64,000 nucleotides of DNA from Berghia stephanieae (lineage: Eukaryota > Mollusca > Gastropoda > Nudibranchia > Aeolidiidae), in the NCBI GenBank assembly GCA_034508935.3, contig CM067448.1, positions 62,564,726-62,628,725 of the forward strand, given 5' to 3'. Both the position numbers and the translations under genes were made by a program. Shown one piece after another: positions 23,584 to 32,389 of this stretch. Positions within the stretch are counted from its first letter, which is position 1. Each line of letters opens with the position of its first letter. The notes beneath the pieces are model-generated. The model ran no database searches. It was not told the DNA's origin and saw only the letters and a program-made list of their open reading frames with translations.

Positions 23584-26080
23584 GGCAGGGAGAAAATATA
23601 CAAATATAGCAAAATAAACGTTACATTACTTTTCTCTTTCTCTCTCTGCTATTAAGCATATATTTTTATATTATATTTATATTGTGTTCACAGTATCTTT
23701 AAACCTACCTCAAGTTTGGCAGCGATAAAGAGTGCCGATATTCCTGTCAACTGTAACTGAGTCTTGGCGACATCCTGTGTCACACTCAAATATCTGTCTA
23801 TAAAGTCAACGCACAGCGTGAAAGTCTCTTTGTGAAGTCTGTAAACCTCACAAACCTGACAGAGAAAATGTAAAAAACAATTTTTAAAACAAAGTAAAAA
23901 TGTAAAATTGTAAAAAAAAGAGTTTTTAACTGTTGATCATAATCAACTCACTACCATTTAATATGTTGCATTTCTAAGTTGAAGGAGGGAAAAAAAACAA
24001 AAAACAAAAACAAACTGGTGTCCTACCCAAAGGGTAGCAAGTAATTACTATTGTCCGTTTCCACAAACTGGTGTCCTATCCAAAGGGTAGCAAGTAATTG
24101 CTATTGACTAGAGAAACCAGGAAAAATTACAGCTCTATTCAGCTCTTGTAACACTATATCTGATCTTGGAATCATATTAATTACAAAAAAATCTCCCATC
24201 CCTAAGCCAACTGAACTGTTACATCATTGGCATCCCTCAATTGTAAGTTTTAACATTAAATCGGTAAATTATTTTGAGAAAAATTAAAAATTTAATATGA
24301 ATTTAAAGAATTCATTTTCTATGTCAATATTACATGAATAATTCTAGATAGACAAGTTATACAAAAGCCACAACTTTCTAATGCATTGCAATAGATTTAG
24401 TGTAATTCAGGAAGACCAAGAAATGACGGTGCATAATATGGTTTTGTTTTTGTTTTTAAGGGTTTTACGGTGCTTGCAACACATTTAGGTCATATCAGCA
24501 CCAGTAAAAAGGGAGAATATGGGATAGTAAAACTTTCTAAATAGGGGGATAGAAGACACAGTAAGTACCTCCCTGCCCATTATGGGAGGTCAGGAACCCC
24601 ACCCCGACGGTGCATAATACACACAACACAGACCTGCATTTCAAAAGAGATTAATTGGATTGGCCAATGTATATCATTTTTATTAGTATACAAAAACAGG
24701 TCTATATAAAACCAATGTACCATTAAATCCTGTGGTCTGTAGATAATTTCATACTTTTTGACATTTTGGCATTATTTCAATATCAAGAAGGACGACTCAC
24801 CTCCGATAACCAGTCCAAAAGAATGGATCTCATACGTGGTTGCAACTCGGGGTGATTCTTGAACATTCCAGGGTCTCTCTGGAACGTCTGCTCTTTCTTG
24901 ACCATATTCTTCCAAACCTCTTTGGAGTTGGCCCAACTGGGAATTAGAAAAGTATAATAAAATGCTTTATGAAGCAGACCTGCCAACCTTCCCAGGATGA
25001 AAAGTGTATTCCATGACCCTAAAAAGTGTATTTCTAGCAAAAAAGTGTATTTTGTCCGCACATGTGGAAAAAAAGTGCGCACTATACAAAAATTTATATA
25101 AAAGCTAACATCCATCCCAAATCAAAATAAACTCTGATCTTCATCATTCAAGCAATCTCTAGTGGTTACAAAATTATCGATGTATCGAGAAACTAAAACT
25201 TAATGGCTATTTAAAATTAGCATAAGGCTCAGAAATTGCAATATCAAAGGAAATTGCTTTCGAAACACTCAAAGAAATGACCAACAGACCCTTAACATGT
25301 TGGTAGTATTGATGCTAGTGTCAGTGGAAGAAGTGGTGGTGGTTGTCGTTTACTGGCATGGCTAAATTTTATTCTAGCCTGGTGTCATATTATCAGTCTT
25401 ATCAAGAGAACAGTGAATATAATGCATGCGACTCTTGTCTTGCATATTATGACTTTATGAATAAATAATTCAAAATCATAATTGCACTAATTATTCCCTC
25501 CTCGTCACCAATCAAATGAATAAACGACCATTCATTTAAAGACTACAATACACAATACAATTCAATCATGAATTTAAATTAATAAAAACCAAAGGTACAA
25601 ATTTTGAAACCCGACATTGCGCACAGACAAAAGACAATGTAACTTTTTTAAAAATATAAATTTGTTGTTGGTTGAAAAAGGTTTGAACACGAAATGTGCA
25701 GTATTAAACATCCTATTCCTATTTCTTTTATTGTTTTGGCTTGTACACAGTCTGATTACATGACATGTGAAAAAGTTCTAGCCAGCATGAAGAATAAAAA
25801 GTACCGATTTTCTTTGTTTAGAACCAAGCTGCTCGTTGCTGGGCGGATGTGACATCAGACTATTACGTAAATCCTTTTGTAAGTAGTAATAATGTTGTTA
25901 TTTCTTGAATGTAATACGTATGGTTCAAGGTATCGGGCTTGTAAATGTTAAAAATAGAACACTCACTTGAATTTTGGCAAAGGTGAGGGGAGGGCGTCGG
26001 GGGAGGTAGTGAACAGATTTTCAAATCGAAGCTGGAAATCCAGGGACCGGAACTTGTCAAAGTCTGCATTGGAGGCGTGT
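19238..26080 (-). CDS. CCNE: cyclin E gene, eight-exon conserved core (N-terminus not resolved)
   Basis: Cyclin E is the regulatory subunit of CDK2 that drives G1/S entry and centrosome duplication; it acts in the nucleus and at centrosomes. Joining 25967-26080, 24801-24936, 23709-23855, 23177-23272, 22392-22538, 21268-21379, 20310-20467 and 19238-19450 on the minus strand gives 373 residues in one frame, with GT/AG at every intron. From residue 1 of this core: [15 protein letters not shown] block at about 32-45; MRSILLDW, carrying the hydrophobic docking patch, at 73-80; AAKLEEIYPPK, with the CDK-contacting Lys and Glu, at about 128-138; ALKWDLSP at 165-172; HNIQTH at about 291-296; phosphodegron LLTPQST at about 333-339. 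Human cyclin E1 has 410 residues, so a short N-terminus is missing. Order and wording of the motifs fit E1/E2 throughout. Identification is near certain; the 5' boundary is not. Confidence 0.95.
20310..20467 (-). CDS. CCNE: cyclin E exon, end of second cyclin fold
   Basis: After completing a Ser codon it encodes [40 protein letters not shown] and [12 protein letters not shown]. Human counterpart: [20 protein letters not shown]...EDAHNIQTH. The acceptor is TTTTTTTTCTAG and the donor CTTGTT|GTAAGT, phase 0. A minus-oriented SINE-B ends about 20 nt upstream of the acceptor in transcript sense. Confidence 0.95.
20485..20692 (-). mobile_element. SINE-B copy in a cyclin E intron
   Basis: Read on the minus strand it starts near GGGACAGCGTGGCACAACGG, has a tRNA-like B box (GTTCGAGTATCC type), and ends in GATGAATAAAGGAAATTTTC. 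It is the same family as the plus copy at 58038-58262. The 3' tail ends about 20 nt from the acceptor of the 20310-20467 exon. Confidence 0.8.
21268..21379 (-). CDS. CCNE: cyclin E exon, second cyclin fold
   Basis: Encodes [20 protein letters not shown] and [17 protein letters not shown] plus one base of the next codon. Human counterpart: [20 protein letters not shown]...ASALYHF. The acceptor is CTCTCTCTCCAG and the donor TTTCCA|GTAAGA, phase 1. A (GA)n tract makes up the polypyrimidine run of the acceptor on the minus strand, so microsatellite length may affect splicing. Confidence 0.95.
22018..22366 (+). mobile_element. SINE-A, full-length copy in a cyclin E intron
   Basis: The tRNA-like head contains TGTGGTATGACACTCGC and a B box (GGTTTGAGCC). 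The body includes GTTGAGTCCTTGGAAAAGGC, and the tail is CTTGTAAAGCGCTTTGAGCA...CTATATAAAGCTCAA. The body holds an internal duplication: the segment TATCGCCTAACAGGC...CATGTC occurs twice. It is antisense to cyclin E. The AAAGCGCTTTGAGC...TATATAAAG tail resembles tails of L2-clade-mobilised SINEs (inference). Confidence 0.88.
22392..22538 (-). CDS. CCNE: cyclin E exon, linker and start of second cyclin fold
   Basis: Encodes 49 residues from [20 protein letters not shown] to [23 protein letters not shown] lies where human cyclin E1 has its centrosomal localisation signal (SWLNVYMQ...). The acceptor is CTTCTCTCCAG and the donor AAGG|GTAAGT; both borders are phase 0. A full-length SINE-A ends only about 27 bp beyond the donor. 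Confidence 0.95.
22734..22968 (-). mobile_element. LINE C-terminal fragment with GAA tail, in a cyclin E intron
   Basis: The minus strand encodes [20 protein letters not shown], then [42 protein letters not shown] and stop, followed by a (GAA)n tail. The [13 protein letters not shown] and DEWRTMI motifs are typical of RTE-like LINE proteins. Uninterrupted over 68 codons but 5'-truncated. Confidence 0.85.
23177..23272 (-). CDS. CCNE: cyclin E exon, EIYPPKL segment
   Basis: Encodes 32 residues: [20 protein letters not shown] and [12 protein letters not shown]. The human counterpart is [20 protein letters not shown]. The acceptor is CTGGCCACTAG and the donor CTGAAG|GTAAAC; both borders are phase 0. 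The upstream intron carries a long AAT array (23360-23582). Confidence 0.96.
23360..23582. repeat. (AAT)n array in a cyclin E intron
   Basis: GATGATGATAATAAT grades into long AAT runs with AAC interruptions; total about 220 bp between the exons 23177-23272 and 23709-23855. Confidence 0.95.
23709..23855 (-). CDS. CCNE: cyclin E exon, cyclin box helices 2-3
   Basis: Encodes 49 residues from [20 protein letters not shown] to [12 protein letters not shown]. This matches the human [20 protein letters not shown]...AAKLE region nearly residue for residue. Borders are TTCTCTGTCAG| and CTTGAG|GTAGGT, both phase 0. The Lys and Glu at the end are the conserved CDK-contacting pair of the cyclin fold. 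Confidence 0.96.
24014..24108. repeat. tandem duplication in a cyclin E intron
   Basis: AACTGGTGTCCTACCCAAAG then GGTAGCAAGTAATT occurs twice, 52 bp apart, with two or three differences. Confidence 0.8.
24439..24605 (-). mobile_element. element E, internally deleted copy with target-site duplication
   Basis: Both ends are present (TTTTTAAGGGTTTTACGGTG and GAGGTCAGGAACCCCACCC) but about 360 bp of the middle is missing. A perfect 14-bp repeat GACGGTGCATAATA lies at 24425-24438 and 24606-24619. It is in the cyclin E intron between 23856 and 24800. Confidence 0.9.
24801..24936 (-). CDS. CCNE: cyclin E exon, start of the cyclin box
   Basis: Encodes [40 protein letters not shown] and DWLSE. The first base completes an Asn codon split by the preceding intron; the exon ends in phase 0 at GAG|GTGAGT. 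The acceptor is TTCTAATTCCCAG. MRSIL corresponds to the MRAIL docking patch that binds RxL motifs in cyclin-CDK substrates. WANSKEVW is typical of cyclin E and distinguishes it from cyclins A, B and D. Confidence 0.96.
25745..25866. mobile_element. MITE-H, half copy in the first core cyclin E intron's upstream flank
   Basis: CACAGTCTGATTACATGACA, TCTAGCCAGCATGAAGAATA and GATGTGACATCAGACTATTA match the right half of 62515-62820. It lies about 100 bp downstream (in gene sense) of the donor at 25967. Confidence 0.7.
25967..26080 (-). CDS. CCNE: cyclin E exon, conserved N-terminal block before the cyclin box
   Basis: Encodes [20 protein letters not shown] followed by [17 protein letters not shown] and two bases of an Asn codon. 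It aligns by eye with the human cyclin E2 block around TSDFSRF...RFKNLF...SPLPDLSW. The donor is CAA|GTGAGT. The proposed acceptor CCGTCCTGCAG|ACACGCC implies that the upstream exon ends in phase 2. An alternative acceptor CCTCAG|AATC at 26208 keeps another frame open (SSAAIVPIRRPSSVFPRKGS...) through a GC-rich, coding-looking stretch, but that frame closes at about 26045 and does not join the cyclin frame. The cyclin frame itself has a stop near 26166. The 3' part and the donor are secure; the 5' edge is tentative. Confidence 0.75.
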
Positions 26081-26297
26081 CTGCAGGACGGCAAAGAACC
26101 TCTCCGTCCACCTCATCCCCCCACTCCCCTTCCTGGGGAAGACCGAGGACGGCCGACGGATGGGGACAATGGCAGCTGAGGACACAGACACGTCCTGTGC
26201 TATCGTAATCCATTGATTCTGAGGAAATATTTAAATAATAAATAAATAAATAAATAAATAAAAAATTGGCTTCATTCCAAGGAAGGGGTAGAATAAT

Positions 26298-26683
26298 CAA
26301 GGCTTGTTGTTTTTGTTTTTAAGTGTTTTACGGCGCTTGCAACACATTTAGGTTATATCAGCGCCAGTAAAAAGGAAGAAAATGGGATAGTAAAAAGTTC
26401 TAGAATTACAATTGAAGCACACAAGAAAAAGTAAGACAAAGGGGAACTGGGAACAAATAGGGATCAGATGTAGATTCCAAGAGCACACCACCAATGTACT
26501 TAGTTTGAGATCACCTACACGTCTCATCCGGATACAAGCACAAAATCCAACAAGGAGGAACACACTCAAATGCCTACATTATACATTCAAAATAAAAATA
26601 ATAATACATAACAGAGAGATGATTTACAAGGGAAAAAAATATCATCTCCCAAAACAATAACTATGCATATGACTGTATTTTGT
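26298..26683 (-). mobile_element. element E, 5'-truncated copy in the cyclin E 5' region
   Basis: Tail TTTTTAAGTGTTTTACGGCG through to CAATAACTATGCATATGACT, where a LINE end takes over. Sense to cyclin E, like the other E copies. Confidence 0.85.
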
Positions 26684-26689
26684 ACGTGC

Positions 26690-27140
26690 CCGACGTCTTT
26701 ATCCGGAAGGCGGCAGTGCCGGGTCGTCGGAGTCAGTTAACCCTAATGAGCTTTCCAAACTAAGGAGGATCAGAAAGAAGGAAACGGAGCCTTCTCAATC
26801 TTGATTCCACCAGCACCACCAGAGGACACGGATTCAAACTCTCCAAGGAAAGGTGTTCTCTAAATCTTAGGCCGAACTTTTTCTCAGTTCGGGTAGTCGA
26901 CAAATGGAACCGCCTGCCTGCAACAGTTGTCGACGCCCCTTCATTGCAGGCATTCAAGTGCCGTCTTGACGCTCATTGTGAAACAGAAAAATACTGTTTG
27001 TAAAGTAAAATTCAGACACCACCTTCCACTATGTGGCATGTCCAGTTTTGAGATACGTGAATTAAATACGTTCACGAATGCACAAGAGCAGATAAAAGGC
27101 TGTAAAAGACTGCATAAATCTTGACTTATATCATATCATA
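26690..27140 (+). mobile_element. LINE 3' end
   Basis: Plus-strand translation RGHGFKLSKERCSLNLRPNF, then FSVRVVDKWNRLPATVVDAP and SLQAFKCRLDAHC, the standard C-terminus of CR1/jockey-type LINEs (RVVDxWNxLPxxVV). A 3' untranslated part follows, ending in short ATATC repeats near 27135. It begins where the neighbouring element E copy breaks off. Confidence 0.85.
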
Positions 27141-27462
27141 TCAAGACGGACGGGTTTTTGTATGTTTCGGAGTGGATTCACGCCATCAGTAATCGATACA
27201 TTATAATATCGCTAACCATTTACCGGTAAAGTACAAATCCTGATCTTATTTTTTAAAGCGCATTAGGCATTCGAGCGTATCGTTGGATGACAGCAAAAAC
27301 AAAACAAGAAAGTTAAAAAAAAAACAATTGGCAAAATAAATAAATAAATGTTAATAGTAAATTTTAGTCAGAAACGCATCCAAACTGCGCCCTCCACTTC
27401 CTTCTCAAAAAGGAGAATTGAACACCAAACGCATAATTTCCTCTTTTGACTACAAAAAACAA

Positions 27463-27660
27463 AGGGAGGCCTTCAGAAAGCTCCTACATCCCCCAGTATT
27501 CTTGTTCTTTATATTCTTGTAGGGGTTTGGGAGGGGGGAACTTTTCCTTAAAAATTCTCCCCCTTCCAGAACATTACAAATAAAAAAGTTTCCCCCCTCC
27601 CAAACCCCCTACTAGAACAAGAATACCGGGGATGTAGGAGCTTTCGGAAGGCCTCCCCCA
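27463..27660. repeat. inverted repeat, about 80-bp arms
   Basis: GGGAGGCCTTCAGAAAGCTC at the left is mirrored by GAGCTTTCGGAAGGCCTCCC at the right; TAGGGGTTTGGGAGGGGGGA mirrors CCCCCCTCCCAAACCCCCTA. The spacer is about 40 bp. It lies just beyond the donor of the candidate exon 27694-27759. Confidence 0.75.
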
Positions 27661-27693
27661 AAAACAAACAAACGAGATGGAATAAATATTTAC

Positions 27694-27759
27694 CGGATTG
27701 ACTCCGGAATCCATGCTGAAATTCAAAATCGAAACCAAGTTTCTTGACACTTCTTCCAT
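27694..27759 (-). CDS. candidate alternative first exon
   Basis: An ATG in good context (GGGATGG) opens 22 codons, MEEVSRNLVSILNFSMDSGV then NP, ending at CCG|GTAAAT in phase 0. It lies about 1.6 kb upstream of the first secure cyclin E exon, in the same orientation, where a short first exon would be expected. The phase does not fit the acceptor at 26080, but it does fit the alternative acceptors at 26208 or the TTTCCAG near 26030. Very short, so chance cannot be excluded. Confidence 0.25.
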
Positions 27760-28196
27760 CCCTAGTCAGTCAACAAAGGCGATTTTTGAATTATGAAAAC
27801 ACCATAAAACTTTCTCTCAATCTTGAACGTTATTACAAATGAAATAAAAAGTCAACGAGAACTCGAGAACTAAAAGTCATCGACTGTTAAATCTATGAGC
27901 AAAGTAAAGACAACACAGCCAACACCGAAGTCACAACCCGAGCGGCTAAATCCATTTATTTTTTTTTTAAATGCAGTTTACGACATTTTTTCTTTCAACT
28001 ATTTAAAAGTTCTATCTTTGAGAAAATGGCAGTATGAAGAGGAAAAAACTTACAATAAAATAAAGATGATAAAACTTATAAAATATTCGGCTTCGGATCT
28101 AAGTGAAACCAAACGTTGTCTAGTGAAAAAAAAAAATAGAAAAGAAACACACAAAAATGGCTCATAGATATCTATCACAAATGAATAAATAATTAA

Positions 28197-28314
28197 ATAA
28201 ATACACATAAAAAGGACAAATATCACACAATCACACTATTCCACATATCACAAATCAATAAAATACACATAAAAAGGACACATGTCACACAATCACACTA
28301 TTCCACAACCACGC
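28197..28314. repeat. tandem duplication of about 60 bp
   Basis: AATACACATAAAAAGGACAA then TCACACAATCACACTATTCC appears at 28199 and again at 28261 with one or two changes. Confidence 0.82.
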
Positions 28315-28485
28315 TCTGAAATAAAATACTGTGTACAACCGAGTTAAATCAGGATGAGCACACTCAGAAACACAATAATGTGAAGAAAAAATATCAAGTG
28401 TGCTAAAGTATGGCTTGGTCAGCCTCTTCAAGACTATTAATGCTATGCGTTTTGATAAAATATTCATATCACCCGCCAGTCGGAT

Positions 28486-28622
28486 ATTACTATTACGTAC
28501 CGAAACACAAAACCATGCGTAACCATAAACGTTTCTGGTCTAAGGGAATACAATATTTAGTGAGAACTACTCATAAAATGACCGGCTAAGAACAATAACA
28601 ACGAACTGGGTGCCGTCAAATT
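28486..28622. mobile_element. MITE-F, diverged copy
   Basis: Weak match to MITE-F: CGCCAGTCGGATATTACTAT, ACCATGCGTAACCATAAACG, AATATTTAGTGAGAACTACT, and GAACAATAACAACGAACTGG. Confidence 0.5.
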
Positions 28623-28645
28623 CGCACCTTCTTCAATGGGCATGA

Positions 28646-28837
28646 TCTATAGATAGAATGCGGTTGGCCGAGGAGTTCACAACATTACCATCCGGAAGTT
28701 TAACGGACCAACACACAAACTCTGTGTAACCATGAACTTTTATAGTCTGGTTAATACAGTGTAGTGAGAACAACTCACAAACGCGGATGGCAAAAACAAT
28801 AACAAAGGCCTGAGTGACGTCATCTGCATACTATCTT
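28646..28837. mobile_element. MITE-F copy
   Basis: Starts CTATAGATAGAATGCGGTTG, holds CATCCGGAAGTTTAACGGAC and GTGTAACCATGAAC, and ends GACGTCATCTGCATACTATC. About 190 bp. Same orientation as the right arm of the 4849-5307 element. Confidence 0.82.
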
Positions 28838-28944
28838 TCTTACATTTCCATGTGCTCGAGGCCATAGGTCACATTGCAAAGTGTGCTCAAAATGACCTAC
28901 ATAGTGAAAAGTGTTCACAGTTTTTAAGAAATATCCAACGTCAC

Positions 28945-29138
28945 AATAGATAGTTCGAAGATGACGTCACACATGTCTTTGTTGTTTTTTTGCCATCCGC
29001 GTTTATGAGTAATGCTCACTGAACTGTATTAACCCGACTATAAACGTTCATGGATACACACAGTTTTGTGTGTTGGTCCGTTATACTTCCGGATGGCAAT
29101 GTTATGAGCTTCTTAGCCAAGCGCATACTATCTATAGG
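28945..29138. mobile_element. MITE-F copy, opposite orientation
   Basis: Starts ATAGATAGTTCGAAGATGAC and ends CTTAGCCAAGCGCATACTAT plus CTATAGG. With 28646-28837 it forms another inverted pair around about 105 bp. Confidence 0.83.
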
Positions 29139-29504
29139 TCATTTTGCTCAGCATGACTCATGTGTATGTTTACAACTTCCACAAACAAAGCAGCGTGTTT
29201 AGATGTACATGTCCAATCGTTGTACAGCAACAAATCATGTGATCGATGACTAGGTTGGACGAAAACATGAATATAGATCGCTCCCATTGAAAAGGATCCA
29301 CTTTGTATTAATTTATCAAGAAAATCCTCTAACATTTACCAGAAACGTTGAATAAAAATAAAATGATCATCCATTCATGAACATGAATCAATCTGAGAAA
29401 AAAATGACAGTGTACTTTGACTAAAACAAAAACTAAATTTTTTAATTTTTTCTTTTTAAAAGCACCAAACATAAAGATCTGAGGGATGTGATCCAACCAT
29501 TGTG

Positions 29505-29695
29505 ACTATAGATAGAACGTAGATGACGTCACTCAGGTCTTTGTTATTGTTTTTTGCCGTCCACGTTTATGAGTAATTGCTCACTGAACTGTATTAACCT
29601 GACTATAAACGTTCATGGACACACACAGTTTTGTGTGTTGGTCCGTTATACTTCCGGATGGCAATGTTATGAGCTTCTTAGCTTGGCTAATGATT
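29505..29695. mobile_element. MITE-F copy
   Basis: Starts CTATAGATAGAACGTAGATG, includes GTCCGTTATACTTCCGGATG, and loses its last few bases at AGCTTCTTAGCTTGGC. Confidence 0.8.
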
Positions 29696-29719
29696 AGTTC
29701 TCACTAAATTCTACCAGTC

Positions 29720-29925
29720 AGACTAAAGATAGAATGAAGTTGACGTCACTCAGGCCTTTGTTGTTATTATGTGCCATTCGAGTTTATGAGTAATTCTCAC
29801 TAAATTGTATTAACCCGACTATAAAAGCTCATGGATACACACAGTTCTGTGTGGTGGTCTGTTACTGTTATACTTCCCCGGATGGCAATGGTGTGAGTTT
29901 CTGAGCCAAGCTCATACTGTCTATA
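29720..29925. mobile_element. MITE-F copy
   Basis: Starts GACTAAAGATAGAATGAAGT and ends GAGCCAAGCTCATACTGTCT plus ATAAACG. It has a small internal insertion (CTGTTACTGTTATACTTCCC). Directly follows the previous copy; the 25 bp between them are an internal MITE-F scrap. Confidence 0.78.
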
Positions 29926-29947
29926 AACGTCGTTTTAAGATTTACAC

Positions 29948-29948
<1 letters not shown>

Positions 29949-29982
<34 letters not shown>

Positions 29983-30013
29983 TGGGGGGGGGGGGGGGGG
30001 GGGGGGGGGGGGA
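29949..30013. repeat. poly-A/poly-G compound run
   Basis: About 31 A, then GGCT, then about 29 G. Confidence 0.96.
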
Positions 30014-30284
30014 AAGGAGTCAAAATTAACCTTGACGACACCCGGGATCGATCACGGTCCTTTTGTGAGTGAAGCGAGATCCCTACCGTAGCCTTCGTTA
30101 TTAAAATGAGCTTTTAGTAGTAGGTAGTAGTAGTAGTAGTAGGCATCCTTCCGTCTCAAGAGACGATGGTTTGCGTCCTGTATGGCTTTAGTCTCATCAG
30201 TCTTGCTGAGAGCAACGACGGGTGTGACTCAGCAGACCAATCCTTGCATGGCAGTCTCTACCGCAGTTGTTGCACACGTAGTTT

Positions 30285-30590
30285 TTTATTTTTTATATAG
30301 CGCAATATACACTAAACGTGCTCAAAGCTCTTTACAAGGTCCCTGGTCAACAGCAACATTTAACATGTAGGACGGAACAGAACGCCAGTTAGGCGATATT
30401 ACAATATGTTCCGGACAGAGACAACGCAGATAAAGGACGGCCAGTAACTCATTTTACACCCGAGTACGGTGAGAGAATGTGAGCAAAGACCCTTTTCCAA
30501 GGACCCCACTATGCGCCGAGCGTGGCTCGAACCCAGGACCTTGCGATCCGAAAGCGAGTGTCATACCACAAGACCACATAACCGCACAAC
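30285..30590 (-). mobile_element. SINE-A, full-length reverse copy
   Basis: Tail TTTTATATAGCGCAATATAC at the low-coordinate side; tRNA-like head (CGAACCCAGGACCTTGCGAT and CATACCACAAGACC on the plus strand) at the other. Immediately beyond lies a partial SINE-D head (30592-30630), suggesting insertion into an older SINE-D. Confidence 0.85.
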
Positions 30591-30725
30591 GAAGGCCACT
30601 GCTCTACCAACTGAGCTATCGGGACCCGTAGTATTATTAGCACACGAAATTATCAGTAACACATGCTGTTACACATCTGTGTGTCTTGAAAATGACAAAT
30701 CCCTGGAAAATTACGACCAATACGA

Positions 30726-31020
30726 TTCAATAGTCTGATGTCACGCCGCCCGGCAAAGGCGCACATCTTGGTTCTTAACAATCATTACTTTTTATTCTTC
30801 ATGCCGGCTAGAACTTTTCATATGTCTTGTGATCAGAATGTGTAAAAGTCAAAACATGATCAAATGTATGTGTTTTTTTCCCCCTCTGGATACCCGTTAT
30901 GCTCGCCGGAGAAATATTTCTTACGGGCGTCCGCGATTGTTCCGATAGTTTAGAGCCAGTGTTACTAAGTTACCATGCGTCATTAGGAAGGAAGTGACGT
31001 TACGACTGTTGAAGAGTATT
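30726..31020. mobile_element. MITE-H copy
   Basis: One end is ATTCAATAGTCTGATGTCAC, the other GAAGTGACGTTACGACTGTT. The body includes TATTCTTCATGCCGGCTAGA and GTTCCGATAGTTTAGAGCCA. It matches 62515-62820 in the opposite orientation over about 300 bp. The terminal 20 bp recurs at 31055-31075. Confidence 0.78.
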
Positions 31021-31491
31021 AATTTATTATAAAAATCAAAATTGTAACTTGACGTTACGACTGTTGAAGACTATTGGCACAATTACATATTAATTAAATT
31101 AATTGTATTAGGCATTACACTTTAGTCAATACCAGAAAAGCATTTAAAAAATGAGATGGTGAAAAGAAAATGAACAAAATACGTGTCTTTTGATATGAGG
31201 ATTGCAAGTCGAATTAATTAATGGGAAAATGGCCAGTTGGGTGTTCAAATAGAAGGGGGAGGGGAGGAGGAGGAGGAGGTGGTGGAATGAGAGAATAGTT
31301 TAGTCAGCTTTGGCAGCATATTATGTATGGCAGGAAGGTCGATGTTGGCGTGTTTTTAAAATGACAGAATGATGGGATTAATAAAATATTGCAAGTTGTA
31401 AGGAAACGAGATGCCAGCCTGTCAGGAAAGCGTTAAATACTAAGCATTCAATCTGGGATTAACACTTTCTCAACTACACTCACTCCTCCCC

Positions 31492-31526
<35 letters not shown>

Positions 31527-31710
31527 CTCTCTCTCTTCTCTCTCTCTCTCCCTCTCTCTCTTCACGCTTGTAGAGAGTGGGAAAATCTTGCAATCCCAAC
31601 GACAATCGTCTGTCAGTGTCAGACTTTTCAGGATCGCATCGAGGAAAAGGCAATAACTATTGACCTTTAAACTATTCCACTTTAATTACCTTTAATAACC
31701 ATTCTGCTCC

Positions 31711-31741
<31 letters not shown>

Positions 31742-31849
31742 AGAAATCCCGCCCGGTTGTATTTAGCATATTTTAATCAACATTCCCATATTTTGGAACT
31801 CAAAGCGTATTAAAAATGTGATATATCATACTGGTTGGCAAGCCTGTTG

Positions 31850-31850
31850 C

Positions 31851-31935
<85 letters not shown>

Positions 31936-31958
31936 TTAATAATAATAATAATAATAAT

Positions 31959-31996
<38 letters not shown>
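31850..31996. repeat. (AAT)n array
   Basis: About 48 AAT units with two ATT interruptions; lies inside the first copy of the segmental duplication. Confidence 0.95.
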
Positions 31997-31998
<2 letters not shown>

Positions 31999-32019
31999 CT
32001 TGATTTGGTCAACATTGGC

Positions 32020-32194
32020 TTCAAACAATCCAATGTTATTGTTTTTAGCCATCCGCGTTTATGAGTAATTCTCACTAAACTGTATTAACCAGTCTATAAA
32101 TGTCCAAGGTTACACATAGTTTTGTGTGTTGGCCCCTTATACTTCCGGATGACAATGCTGTGAACTTCTTAGCCAAGCGCATACTATCTACAAA
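32020..32194. mobile_element. MITE-F copy inside duplicated segment 1
   Basis: TTAGCCATCCGCGTTTATGA to TAGCCAAGCGCATACTATCT; one end is diverged. The same insertion is present in the paralogous segment at 34480-34640. Confidence 0.78.
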
Positions 32195-32389
32195 TATCGA
32201 TCGATTAAGATATGGACCCCAGTTTCTCAAAAAGTCTGAAACCTGAGAATTCAATCTAAAATGTACTCCTAATAATTATTATGCAAGGTTACACCGGGAA
32301 TGTAAGGTATTCTATTATCACCATTGTCATTATTATCTGATTAACGACAATTAACACATTCTGCACATAACATGTATAGTTTACCGTAC

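Larger units (their letters stand above)
31568..32263 (+). repeat. direct segmental duplication, copy 1
   Basis: Shares with 34034-34710 the ordered blocks GCTTGTAGAGAGTSGG, GAGGAAAAGGCAATA (one base differs in copy 2), a long poly-C run, TTAGCATATTTTA, CCCATATTTTGGA, TTGGTCAACATTGGCTTCAA, a MITE-F, and AAAGTCTGAAACCTGAGAA. It also carries an AAT array of about 140 bp absent from copy 2. Confidence 0.82.
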
